From NCBI GenBank assembly GCA_964388085.1, contig CAYLZW010000088.1:1-19633 (forward strand): a DNA stretch of 19,633 bases, written 5' to 3'. Origin of the DNA: CAYLZW01 sp964388085. GTDB lineage: Bacteria > Myxococcota > UBA727 > CAYLZW01. Positions 1 through 7,900 of this stretch are shown here, piece by piece; position 1 is the first letter of the stretch; each line of letters begins with the position of its first letter. The translations under genes were made by a program, and so were the position numbers. The notes under the pieces are model-generated. The model ran no database searches and had not been told where the DNA came from. It was given only the letters and a program-made list of their open reading frames with translations.

Positions 1-1006
1 TGCCGCGCGACTTCGACATCTTCACGCCGTCGACGGTGAGCATGCCGTGGACCGGGATCTTCGACGGCAGCGTGTGCCCCGCGGCCATCAACATCGCGGG
101 CCAGAACAGCGTGTGGAAGTACGTGATGTCCTTGCCGATGAAGTGGAAGATCTTCGTGTCGGGATCGTTCCAATACTCCTCGAAGGTGCGCCCGCGATCG
201 CGCGCCACGCGCTCGCTGATGCTCATGTAGCCGATGGGCGCGTCGAGCCAGACGTAGAAGTATTTGTCGTCCTCCCCCGGGATGGGGAAGCCGTGGTAGG
301 GCGCGTCGCGCGAGATGTCCCAGTCCTTCAGGCCCTCGTCGAACCAGCGGCCGAGGTAGTTCTGGATGTCCTCGTTGACGACGCCGGGCCGGCTCGTCCA
401 CGCGCGCAGCTCGTCGGTGTAGGCCGCGAGGTTCACGAACAGGTGCTCGCTCGTGCGCAGCACCGGCGTGGCGCCGCTCACGACGCTCTTCGGCTCCTTG
501 AGCTCGACGGGCCGGTAGGTGCTGTTGCAGACCTCGCAGCTGTCGCCGTACTGATCCTCGGCCCCGCAGCGAGGACAGATGCCCTTCACCATGCGGTCGG
601 CGAGGAAGCGTCCGGCGACCGGATCGTAGAGCTGCTCGACGTCACGGCGCTCGATGTGGCCCGCCTGCTTGAGCGCCTGGTAGATGCGGCCCGCGTGGCG
701 CTCGTTCTCCGGCGTGTGCGTGGTGCCGTAGCCACCGTCGAACTCGATGAAGAAGCGCCGGAAGCTCTCCTCGTGCGAGCGCTGCCACGCGGCGGCGAAT
801 TCGGTCGGGGACTTGCCCGCGTCCGCGGCCCGCAGCTCGATGGGGGTGCCGTGGCTGTCGGCGCCGCAGACGTACAGCACGTCCTCGCCGGCCATGCGCA
901 AGGCCCGCACGAACACGTTGACCTGCACGTGCTCCACGAGGTGCCCGAGGTGCGCCGGACCGTTGGCGTAGGGCAGGGCGGGCGTGACGAGGTACTTACT
1001 GACCAT
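1..1006 (-). CDS. metG: Methionyl-tRNA synthetase, N-terminal part (runs off window)
   Basis: Charges tRNA-Met with methionine in the cytoplasm (class I aminoacyl-tRNA synthetase). The minus-strand reading starts at the ATG complementary to 1004-1006 with MVSKYLVTPALPYANG, the classic MetRS N-terminus. The HIGH-type signature is HLGH at residues 19-22. The zinc knuckle of the E. coli-type enzyme is complete: C144, C147, C157, C160 in a CPRC-GAEDQYGDSCEVC context. KMSKS is at residues 329-333, a few codons before the window edge. About 335 residues are visible, covering the Rossmann fold, connective domain and both ATP signatures; the anticodon-binding and any C-terminal tRNA-binding domain lie outside. 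It is divergent from the ArsR-type gene. The open plus-strand reading opposite it is a codon-bias shadow. Identification is very secure; only the 3' end is unknown. Confidence 0.97.
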   Translation of the reverse strand, partial: MVSKYLVTPALPYANGPAHLGHLVEHVQVNVFVRALRMAGEDVLYVCGADSHGTPIELRAADAGKSPTEFAAAWQRSHEESFRRFFIEFDGGYGTTHTPENERHAGRIYQALKQAGHIERRDVEQLYDPVAGRFLADRMVKGICPRCGAEDQYGDSCEVCNSTYRPVELKEPKSVVSGATPVLRTSEHLFVNLAAYTDELRAWTSRPGVVNEDIQNYLGRWFDEGLKDWDISRDAPYHGFPIPGEDDKYFYVWLDAPIGYMSISERVARDRGRTFEEYWNDPDTKIFHFIGKDITYFHTLFWPAMLMAAGHTLPSKIPVHGMLTVDGVKMSKSRG

Positions 1007-1211
1007 GGGGCCGCTTGGCCTACCTCCGCACCGGGCGCAAGGGGGGCGTCCGTTTCGGGACAGCCGGGTAAGTAGCTGACCGCGCATGCAAAACGACGCA
1101 ACGCCGCGCGGGAGGCCGGGCTCGGGCGCCGCCGCCGGGGCGCCGCTCGCCGCTCAAAGTTTTCGTCGCTTCCGGCTTGCCCCGCTTCTAAAATCATGGA
1201 AGCGTAACGGC
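1007..1211. promoter_or_regulatory. Divergent intergenic region between metG and the ArsR-type gene
   Basis: This 205-bp stretch separates two divergently transcribed genes and must carry both promoters. The only promoter-like element I can point to is TAAAAT at 1189-1194, the most AT-rich hexamer here, but it has no good -35 partner and lies only 18 bp from the ArsR-type start. A GGAAG ribosome-binding site for that gene sits at 1198-1202. An in-frame ATG at 1086 would extend the ArsR-type protein by 42 residues, but it has no Shine-Dalgarno sequence and the extension shows no domain, so I treat that stretch as untranslated. Confidence 0.4.
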
Positions 1212-1709
1212 ATGCCAGCGCGTAAGAAGAAGTCGAAGCCGGTGGTCGCCAAGCAGTCCTCGAGCAGCAAGGGCCAGAGCGGCAAGGGCCAGATGAAGAA
1301 GGGCACCGTGCGGCGCCCGCGCGTCAAGGCCCGCCGGCCCCCCGCCGGAGGTGGGCGTCCGGCCGACATGCCGCGGGAGATCTCGGTCTTCGACCCCGAC
1401 AGCGTCGAGTCGGTGCTGGACGTGATGCCCGAGGAGGAGACGCTGCAGCTCGCGGCCGATCGCCTGCAGGGCCTCGCGCACCCCTCGCGCCTGAAGGCAT
1501 TGATTGCGCTGTCCGTCGCCGAGCTCTGCGTCGGGGACGTCGCGGCGCTCGTGGGCCTGTCCCTGTCGGCCACCTCGACCATGCTGAAGCAGCTACGCGC
1601 GCTCGGCTATCTGTCGACCCGCGGCGTCGGCAAGCAGACGTACTATCGTGTCGCCTCGAAGGCGCCTCAGCAGGTCATGGAGGTCGTCTTCGCCGGCGAA
1701 GGGTCCTGA
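1212..1709 (+). CDS. ArsR/SmtB-family winged-helix regulator with basic N-terminal tail
   Basis: A predicted DNA-binding repressor of 165 residues. Residues about 75-150 form an ArsR-type winged helix: LAHPSRLKALIAL (helix 2), AELCVGDVAALVGLS (helix 3), SATSTMLKQLRALGYLS (recognition helix) and GKQTYYRV (wing). The ELCVGD motif matches the SmtB-style alpha-3 position with a single Cys (C106), not the CVC of arsenic or cadmium sensors. No alpha-5 DxH...HxxE site follows, so metal sensing is doubtful. Residues 1-50 are Lys/Arg/Ser/Gly-rich and look disordered, like a histone-type or AT-hook-like tail. The start at 1212 is chosen because GGAAG (1198-1202) is correctly spaced; an ATG at 1086 is in frame but has no ribosome-binding site. 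The inducer and targets cannot be read from sequence. It may control itself or the genes downstream. Confidence 0.85.
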   Translation: MPARKKKSKPVVAKQSSSSKGQSGKGQMKKGTVRRPRVKARRPPAGGGRPADMPREISVFDPDSVESVLDVMPEEETLQLAADRLQGLAHPSRLKALIALSVAELCVGDVAALVGLSLSATSTMLKQLRALGYLSTRGVGKQTYYRVASKAPQQVMEVVFAGEGS

Positions 1710-1763
1710 CCCCGCACGGGCGCGATGGGCCCCGAGGTGCCGTGCGCCCCGGAGACACGCGAG

Positions 1764-2288
1764 ATGACGACGTCGTTCCGGCTCGATCACGACTTCGACG
1801 ACATCCCCCTCGAGCTGTTCGAGCGCTACCTGAACCATCCGGAGCTGATCGCGCTGTGCGCGGAGATCCCCGCCTTCCGGAGCCGTGAGCTCGTCGAGGA
1901 GCAGGATCTCGGCGCGGGCAAGCGGCGCTGGCGCTTCAAGGTGGTCGCCGGCGGTGACATCCCGGCGGCGGCCCGCAAGGTGGTCACCGAGGAGATGCTC
2001 ACGTGGCACGAGGACACGCGCTTCGAGCCGAGCGAGCACGCCATCCATTTCCGCATCGAGCCCATCCGCTGGAGCGGGAAGTTCGACTGCCGCGGCGTCT
2101 GGCGTCTGGAGCCACGAGGGCGGGGGACGCACCGCGTCATCGAGGGCACGCTGTCCATCCCGGTGCCGCTCGTGGGTCGAATGGTCGAGGGCTTCATCGT
2201 CGCCGAGCTGAAGAAGAACTATGAAGTCGAGTCCGGCGTCCAGCGGAAGTTCTATCGTCGGATGAAGGAACGCGAGGCGGCGGGGTAG
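1764..2288 (+). CDS. DUF2505 / SRPBCC-like protein
   Basis: A cytoplasmic protein of 174 residues with the look of a helix-grip (START/polyketide-cyclase, SRPBCC) fold. It opens with SFRLDHDFDDIPLELFERYLNHPEL, has alternating beta strands in the middle (WRFKVVAGGDIP, TWHEDTRFEP, IHFRIEP, FDCRGVWRLEP), and ends in a long C-terminal helix (VGRMVEGFIVAELKKNYEVE) as expected for a ligand-cavity lid. This layout is typical of DUF2505-type proteins, which have no assigned reaction. I prefer the ATG at 1764, preceded by GGAG at 1751-1754, over the in-frame ATG at 1725, because the recognisable fold begins directly after it. It follows the ArsR-type gene by about 54 bp and may be co-transcribed with it. 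No catalytic residues can be named; the assignment is by fold pattern only. Confidence 0.75.
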   Translation: MTTSFRLDHDFDDIPLELFERYLNHPELIALCAEIPAFRSRELVEEQDLGAGKRRWRFKVVAGGDIPAAARKVVTEEMLTWHEDTRFEPSEHAIHFRIEPIRWSGKFDCRGVWRLEPRGRGTHRVIEGTLSIPVPLVGRMVEGFIVAELKKNYEVESGVQRKFYRRMKEREAAG

Positions 2289-2343
2289 CCTCTGCTGCAC
2301 GGGCCCCGACCGTCCGCCGCGACAAACCGCTCGAGGAGGCAGC

Positions 2344-3465
2344 ATGGAGCAAGTGAGCACCCCCAAGACCGGACGCGCCGGCGTCCTGTCCGTCGTCGGA
2401 GCGGTGCTCGCGGCGCTCATCTTCTGGTGGCTCGGGCCGAGCGGCGGCGAGATCGCCCTCGTCGTCAGGGTCGATCCCGCCGGGGCCACCGTCCGCCTCC
2501 TCGAGCCGGCGCTCCAGGACGGCGAGCGGGTGGCGACGCAGGGTGAGGCGCGCTTCGAAGGCCTACCTTTGGGCGCGCGCGTAAAGGCGACCGTGAGCGC
2601 CAAGGGCTTCGTACAGGAGGTGCTCCAGCTGAGGCTCCCCGACGAGGGCAGCGAGCACACGGCGAGCGTGAAGCTGAAGCGCGAGTCGGGCCTCTACACC
2701 GTGCGCAGCGAGCCGGGCGGCGCGCTCTTGTACATCGACGGCGAGGCGGCGGGGGTCGCGCCCACGGTGCTGAACGATCTGACCCCAGGCCCGCACGAGC
2801 TGAGCGCGCACAAGGAGGGCTACCAGAAGGCGACGAAGACGTTCGTCGTCGAGCCCGGCGCGCACCGCGAGCTGCGCATCGTGCTGCAGCCGCTGCCCGG
2901 GCAGGACGCGGGGCCGGACGAAGGCGCCGGCGACGAGGTCCCCGAAGGATACGGGCGCCTCATCGTCACGAGCACGCACGACTCGCGCTTCTTCCTCGGC
3001 AACTACGTGCTCGGCTTCGGCAAGGAGACCACCCGAAACGTCAAGCCCGGCAAGCACCGGGTGGCGGCGCGCGCCGAGGGACGCGGCACCAAGTGGGAGA
3101 TGGTCGAGCTGAGCGAGGGCGAGGTCGCCGAGGTGTCCTTCCGCTTCGACGAGGACCCGCTCGAGAAGGCGTTCGACGCCACGGACCCGTCGACGCCGCT
3201 GTACTGGACCATCCGCGGGGGCAACATCCGCAACGAGGGCAAGTACGGCGACGCCATCGATCACTTCAACAAGGCCCTGGAGCTCGACCCGAGCTACGTC
3301 GAGGGGCACCGCCAGCTCTCGCGCACCTACCCGGCGCTCAAGCAGTGGGACAAGGCGATCTTTCACGCCGAGAAGTACCTGGAGCTCGACCCCGCGGCGC
3401 CCGACGCCCAGTTCACGCGGGAGCTGCTCGAGAAATTCCGGGAGATGAAGGCCAAGGAGAACTGA
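2344..3465 (+). CDS. Membrane-anchored PEGA-domain and TPR protein
   Basis: A 373-residue protein with one N-terminal membrane segment (about residues 12-32, GVLSVVGAVLAALIFWW) and no lipobox, so probably an inner-membrane anchor with the rest in the periplasm. Three beta-rich repeats follow: 38-112 (carboxypeptidase-regulatory/PEGA-like), 117-183 (a good PEGA domain, with GGALLYIDGEAAG and LTPGPHELSAHKEGY) and 204-270 (PEGA-like, with VKPGKHRVAARAEG). A DAGP linker at about 188-191 separates the second and third. The C-terminus has two TPR-like helix pairs (about 284-351), including YGDAIDHFNKALELDPSY and WDKAIFHAEKYLELDP. PEGA domains usually act in surface or periplasmic binding and TPRs in protein-protein contact, so a scaffold role is likely. 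The start is well supported by GAGGAGG at 2333-2339. The partner is unknown. Confidence 0.9.
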   Translation: MEQVSTPKTGRAGVLSVVGAVLAALIFWWLGPSGGEIALVVRVDPAGATVRLLEPALQDGERVATQGEARFEGLPLGARVKATVSAKGFVQEVLQLRLPDEGSEHTASVKLKRESGLYTVRSEPGGALLYIDGEAAGVAPTVLNDLTPGPHELSAHKEGYQKATKTFVVEPGAHRELRIVLQPLPGQDAGPDEGAGDEVPEGYGRLIVTSTHDSRFFLGNYVLGFGKETTRNVKPGKHRVAARAEGRGTKWEMVELSEGEVAEVSFRFDEDPLEKAFDATDPSTPLYWTIRGGNIRNEGKYGDAIDHFNKALELDPSYVEGHRQLSRTYPALKQWDKAIFHAEKYLELDPAAPDAQFTRELLEKFREMKAKEN

Positions 3466-3557
3466 CGAGCCGGCGCGTCCGCGTCGCGAGCCTTCACGGA
3501 CTCGATCGTCGACGGCCGGGCGTGGTATCCGACGAAGGTCCTGAAACGGCGGATGTC

Positions 3558-3884
3558 ATGCACGTGCCTCGCAGCGCTCTGGTCATGCTCTCCGTCGGCG
3601 TCATCGCCGGCGTCCTGTCCACCGCGGGGATGCTCTCGGCGCAGAAGCGCGCCGCCGCGCCCGGGCCGGCCAATGACGCGGGCGTGCACGAGCCTCCCTT
3701 TCAGCTCGTCGACACGCCGGGCTCGACGTTCCTGCTGAACCGCTCGAGCGGCGAGGTCTGGCGCATCGGCTTCACAGAGGTCCGCGGCGAGCGACACTGG
3801 TTCGGCACGTTCGTGCCCGTGCAGCAGCCGGTCAGCTTCGAGGAGTTCCAGCAGCGCCTGCGCCGCCAGCTCGAAGGGAAGTGA
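3558..3884 (+). CDS. Small membrane-anchored hypothetical protein
   Basis: An unrecognised 108-residue protein. Residues 6-26 (SALVMLSVGVIAGVLSTAGML) form an uncleaved signal anchor or signal peptide, followed by a short Ala/Pro-rich linker containing a DAG tripeptide. A small beta-rich domain follows (PFQLVDTPGSTFLLNRSSGEVWRI, then ERHWFGTFVPV), ending in a charged helix FEEFQQRLRRQLEG. The phrase FLLNRSSGEVWRI resembles the short repeat of periplasmic proteins that echo a ligand or cofactor state, but I do not recognise a family. The ATG at 3558 has a weak ribosome-binding context (GGCGGA just upstream); an in-frame GTG about 36 bases earlier is possible. The open frame extends much further upstream, but that part is a shadow of the PEGA gene. 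Its stop overlaps the next gene's GTG start, so the two are probably translationally coupled. Confidence 0.7.
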   Translation: MHVPRSALVMLSVGVIAGVLSTAGMLSAQKRAAAPGPANDAGVHEPPFQLVDTPGSTFLLNRSSGEVWRIGFTEVRGERHWFGTFVPVQQPVSFEEFQQRLRRQLEGK

Positions 3885-4669
3885 CCTTGAGCCTCGCCAC
3901 CGCGCCCTGCACAACTTGTCGTACTCGCATCGTGTACGGACAACGTCGCTGTCACGCGTGCGGGACCCCGTTCGACTACGGCCCAACGCCGCCGCCCGAG
4001 CCGACGCCGCAGCAGATCCAAGAGGCGCACCGGGCGGCCGAGCTCGCCGCCCAGATCCAGGCGCGGTCCGGCCCGCAACCCGTGGCTCCCGCCGTACGCC
4101 CGGCCGCCGCCGCGGTTCGTCCCGCCGCCGCCGTTCGTCCCGCTGCCGGGGTCCGGCCGCCGCTCAGCGTCCCGAGCGGTGCGCCCGTGGTCGACGACGG
4201 CCTCGTCGATCGCGGCCGCTATGACGACGTCTCGGCGGCCCCGGTGCAGACCGAGGACATCCCCGGCTTCGTCGACTCGACGCTGTTCAAGGCGTTCACG
4301 CCCGACGTCGTCGAGGTCGATCGGATAGAGGGCCTCGAGCAGACCTCGTACGACGCCGCCGGCGCCGCGGTGGTCGCGACCGAGTACGTCCCGGTGGAGC
4401 ACACCGCCCAGGCGAGCGTCGGCGCCGTGAGCGTCGAGGACATCCCCGGCTTCGTCGACTCGACGCTGTTCAAGGCGTTCACGCCCGACGTCGTCGAGAG
4501 CGAGGCCGTGGAGGGCCTCGAGGTCTCCGAGAGCGCGGCCGCGTCTCGAGCGAGACCGACGAAGAAGCGGAGCGACGACGGCGGCCTCAGGGCCTGCAGC
4601 GACTGCGGCACCCCGCACGACAAGGTGATCTGCCCGTCGTGCGGCGCGCGCCGGAAGTCCGACGCCTGA
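3881..4669 (+). CDS. Double zinc-ribbon protein with duplicated internal motif
   Basis: A protein of about 262 residues with no signal peptide or membrane segment. Four-Cys zinc ribbons cap both ends: C10/C13...C24/C27 (CTTC, CHAC) and C239/C242...C251/C254 (CSDC, CPSC). Between them lies an Ala/Pro/Val linker with AVRPAA repeats (about residues 67-93). This is followed by an acidic region where the motif IPGFVDSTLFKAFTPDVVE occurs twice, encoded by an exact DNA duplication, each copy followed by a short EGLE motif. The middle is probably disordered with two short binding motifs. The GTG at 3881 overlaps the upstream stop (GTGA). A TTG at 3887 is in frame and better spaced from AAGGGA (3874-3879), so either start is possible. 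I know of no assigned function. The layout suggests an adaptor that presents repeated peptide motifs to a partner. Confidence 0.8.
   Translation: MTLSLATAPCTTCRTRIVYGQRRCHACGTPFDYGPTPPPEPTPQQIQEAHRAAELAAQIQARSGPQPVAPAVRPAAAAVRPAAAVRPAAGVRPPLSVPSGAPVVDDGLVDRGRYDDVSAAPVQTEDIPGFVDSTLFKAFTPDVVEVDRIEGLEQTSYDAAGAAVVATEYVPVEHTAQASVGAVSVEDIPGFVDSTLFKAFTPDVVESEAVEGLEVSESAAASRARPTKKRSDDGGLRACSDCGTPHDKVICPSCGARRKSDA
4252..4315 (+). repeat. Exact 64-bp direct repeat, copy 1
   Basis: This stretch inside the zinc-ribbon gene is identical, base for base, to 4435-4498 by direct reading. It encodes the motif EDIPGFVDST-LFKAFTPDVVE. The copies are offset by 183 bp, a multiple of three, so recombination between them would keep the reading frame. 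Confidence 0.95.
4435..4498 (+). repeat. Exact 64-bp direct repeat, copy 2
   Basis: Second copy of the 64-bp repeat at 4252-4315. Flanking bases differ at both ends (C versus T before, G versus A after), so the identity has sharp boundaries. Third-position bases are identical as well, which points to recent duplication or gene conversion, not only selection on the protein motif. Confidence 0.95.
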
Positions 4670-4688
4670 TCGTCTCAGTTTGTCATCG

Positions 4689-4723
4689 CGCGCACCGTGT
4701 GAGAAAGGCCCCATCACGGCGCG
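4689..4723 (+). promoter_or_regulatory. Stem-loop downstream of the zinc-ribbon gene
   Basis: CGCG(CA)CCGTG at 4689-4699 pairs with CACGGCGCG at 4715-4723 around a 15-base loop, giving a nine-pair stem with a two-base bulge. There is no T-run after it, so it is a poor intrinsic terminator. It may be a 5' leader structure of the giant lipoprotein gene or a weak terminator of the zinc-ribbon gene. This hairpin and the next dyad fill much of the 269-bp space before the lipoprotein start chosen here. TTGTCA at 4680-4685 resembles a -35 box but has no matching -10. Confidence 0.4.
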
Positions 4724-4727
4724 TACT

Positions 4728-4746
4728 GCATGTGCTACACACATGC
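4728..4746. promoter_or_regulatory. Perfect 7-5-7 inverted repeat, candidate operator
   Basis: GCATGTG at 4728-4734 and CACATGC at 4740-4746 are perfect inverted copies around a CTACA spacer, 19 bp in all. A compact dyad of this size in a non-coding leader is typical of a dimeric repressor or activator site. It lies just upstream of a strong Shine-Dalgarno sequence at 4753-4760. It could also fold in RNA as a small hairpin. Which protein binds it cannot be told from the window. Confidence 0.5.
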
Positions 4747-4752
4747 GCGTCC

Positions 4753-4767
4753 GGGAGGGACCTGATG
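4753..4767 (+). promoter_or_regulatory. Strong ribosome-binding site with in-frame ATG, alternative start of the giant lipoprotein
   Basis: GGGAGGGA at 4753-4760 precedes an ATG at 4765 with ideal spacing, and that ATG is in frame with the giant lipoprotein. Starting here adds 58 Arg/Pro/Ser-rich residues before the signal peptide. This is the best ribosome-binding site in the region, while the ATG at 4939 gives the better signal peptide. Either the protein carries an unusual N-terminal extension or this site serves a leader. Confidence 0.55.
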
Positions 4768-4938
4768 AAGCAGCACTGGATCGTGGGCAATCGCCCAGCG
4801 CCGGCCCACATGGCGAGCCAGCGAGCCGAAGGCCGGCGCAACGCCGGTCCGCCGACCCGCCGATCGGGTGCTTCCTCCCCTCCGTCCACTCCGTCCGTTT
4901 CGTCTATGTCGCGTCGGCTCGGCGCGTTTGGGGTCTTT

Positions 4939-7900
4939 ATGTCCTGCTCTCCGTCGTGGCTCACCCGCGCCGTGCTCTTCAGCGCGTTTCAGTTTGCCCT
5001 CGTCACCGCGTCCGGATGTGGCTCGCCCACCGACGGAACCGTGGGCGCGTCGTGCATTCGCACGGATGATTGCCGCGAGGGGAATGTCTGCCGCGAGGGC
5101 GTCTGCATCACCGAGATCCCCCGGAACACCCGCGGTGACATCGGCTTCGGTTGCCACGCCGACGGCAGCTGCAACAGCGGCGGCCGCTGTGAAGCGGGGA
5201 CCTGCCAGGCTTGTGTCGGCGAGAGCGGCTGCACCTGCACGCAGGCCGGCGCGTGTAACGGCGGCCTCTCGTGCGTGCAGGGCTTCTGCACGAACCCCGT
5301 GTCGCCCCCCGCCGACCCGCGCTGCTATTCGCCGTGTCGCGACAGCTTCACGGACCCGACGACGGGCGAGTGGGTCCGCTGCGACTCCGACGGGCTCTTC
5401 GAGGGCTGCCGCGGCGACAACACGTGTGTGAACGGCTCCTGTCTGACGGCGGAGAACATCGCCAACCCCTTCGCGGCCGACGTCGGCGTGTGCAGCACCG
5501 ACAGCGAGTGCCCAGCCTGGCAGACCTGCATCGAGGGCAACTGCTACTCGACGTGCGACTCGAACAGCGAGTGCGACTCGGGTGACGGCGTCGCGCGCGC
5601 GTGCCACATGCATGTGTGCCGCGCCAAGTGCCTCTCCGGCACCGACGTGTGCGGGCCCGGCACCTTCTGCGACGCGCCGAACGGTGACAGCGGCTTCTGC
5701 ATGCCCGCCGAGGAAGGCGCCGGCATCGAGGTCGAGCCGCCGAACGTGTTCGCGCTCTCCGAGCTGCGGCTGAACTTCAACCCGAGCGTCGACGACCACA
5801 CGTTCACCATCACGAACCAGGGCGCGCGCGAGGAGACCTACACGATCACGAAGGCCGGCGGCCCTCTCGGGCCGAGCAACCTGGTGCTCGACTGGCTCAC
5901 TCTCGACGGCAGCGCCGAGCAGCAGATCACGGTCACGATCGCCGCCGGCGCCTCCGCCACCGTCGCCATCGCGGGCGCGCAGGTGTCGCTGCACTCGAGC
6001 TGGTCGGGCTACCTCACCATCGCGCCGAGCAACGGCGACGTGAAGGAGCTGCACCTCGTGTACTTCGGCTCGCCCGAGGGGCAGTGGGTCGGCAAGCAGA
6101 TCTACTTCGCGAACTTCCCCGATCAGAACCTCGACGCGTGGTCCGCCGATCCGAGCAGCATCAGCGACGAGCAGCTCGACAACGCGTTCATCATCAAGTG
6201 GAACACGTTCGCCAAAGGGCAGCTCAGCCTCGACGAGTTCAACGCGGTGGTCCAGTCGACCATCAAGCAGAGCTGGAAGAGCGAGCTCATGCGTGACTAC
6301 TGCGAGGACGAGTCGAGGGCGTGTTATCCCTATGACAACGAGCTGGGCTTCGGCGTCTACTCGACGTCGCTGAACTCCAAGGACATCCCCTCGGGCGCGA
6401 CCGAGCTGCCCATGGTGATGAACCTCGAGGAGACCGCGGACGCCAAGGTTCTGCAGGGGCGCATCGAGACCGCTCGCACGCTGCACTTCCCCTCGAACCC
6501 CGCCGTCACGCTCACCTTCGCCGACGATCCCTCCGACTGCGACGTCGGCGCGGACGGCACGCTCGTGTGCGACGTCGCCTCCCTCGAGGCCACCGCGCTG
6601 GTCGGCGGGCGCTATCTCTCGGAGCGGGGCGGGGACTGCGGGCTGAACGTCGAATCCGGTGAGTCGGGCTACATCGAGCACGCCATCCCATGGCTGATCC
6701 CGGGTCTCGAGAACAACACCGACTTCGACGACGCGACCGGGAACCTGTACCGCTACGAGTGCCGTGACACGCGGCTGCCGCTCTCGGTCGGCGCGAACCC
6801 GACCGCCGACGAGATGAAGTACAACACCTCGCTGGCGGGCGCGAACCCCATCCCGGACGGCAACACGCGCGTGCGCCAGCTCGAGATCATCGACGGGGTG
6901 ATGATCGACCAACGAGATCTGGTGCTCATCTTCAAGGAGACCTTCGTCTCCTTCCTCGGCGGCGGCCCAGGCGACACCTTCTCGGCGTACGGCCTCATCA
7001 CGATGTCGAAGGGCGCGGCCGACCTCGTGCCCGAGGACTTCATCGGCAACATCCCCGAGGAGACGCGCACCTTCACGCAGGGCCTCGCCGAGCCGACCTG
7101 CTCGGAGGACCTCTTGACCGAGCTCAGCGACATCGTCGACAGCCCGACGCTCCTCGATCCGAGCGTGGCTGACGACGCGCGCATCATCGCCAGCCAGATC
7201 GTGGAGGGCTTCTCCGCTCAGCCGCCCGACGAGGACATCATCGACGCGAGCGACACCGAGCACGTGCACTGGCTGTGCGAGGACACGGGCCTCATCGACG
7301 GTGGCCGCTCCATGGACGTGCCGTGCCCTGCCTCGAGCGCGGTGAGCTTCTTCACGGTGTCCGGCATCACCGAGCAGCAGGTCCGAAACGCGGCCTGCAA
7401 CAGCCCGGTCGGCATCACGGTCAAGCCGAAGAGTGACCTGCGCTACATGAAGTGCTCGTCGGGGTCGAGCTGCGACTGTCGCCAGAACCCGTCGGACTGC
7501 GTCTCGTGCAACGATCTCGACGTGACCTCGGGTTGCTACGCGGTCATCAACGACGGCTTGTCCGCGATCTACGAGGTCAAGATCGACGCCCCGGCGAGCT
7601 GCGCCGTGCAGATCGCCGACTGGGAAGCGGACGACGCCGTCGACATTCGCCATGACCCGATGTGGATGTGTAAGAAGGTCGACGGCGTGCGCCCGTCGAG
7701 CTGCCTGCTCGCCATCGACGAGAGCGGCCTGCCGGCCATCGATCGCCGCGCCAACAAGGACTTCTACGTCGAGGGCGTGGAGGTCGTCATCCTCCCGTCG
7801 TTGCGCGACCGCGTCGCCGAGGCGTTCCGCTACAAGACGCGTTTCCGCAGCCGCACCGGCGGAAACGTCGGCTTCGCCCCGGAGATCTGCGCCCCCGGCG

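Noticed and set aside
47..1075. Plus-strand open frame of 342 codons at the left edge
   Set aside because: It is the shadow of methionyl-tRNA synthetase on the minus strand, which carries HLGH, the zinc knuckle and KMSKS.
1086..1211. Upstream in-frame extension of the ArsR-type protein
   Set aside because: The ATG at 1086 has no Shine-Dalgarno sequence, while the ATG at 1212 has GGAAG correctly spaced.
1593..2660. Minus-strand frame of 355 codons over the ArsR-type, DUF2505-like and PEGA genes
   Set aside because: It crosses three sense genes with their own ribosome-binding sites and shows no domain.
4252..4498. Possible CRISPR-like or mobile-element repeat
   Set aside because: There are only two copies, they are in frame inside a coding sequence, and they encode a protein motif; no spacers or array structure.
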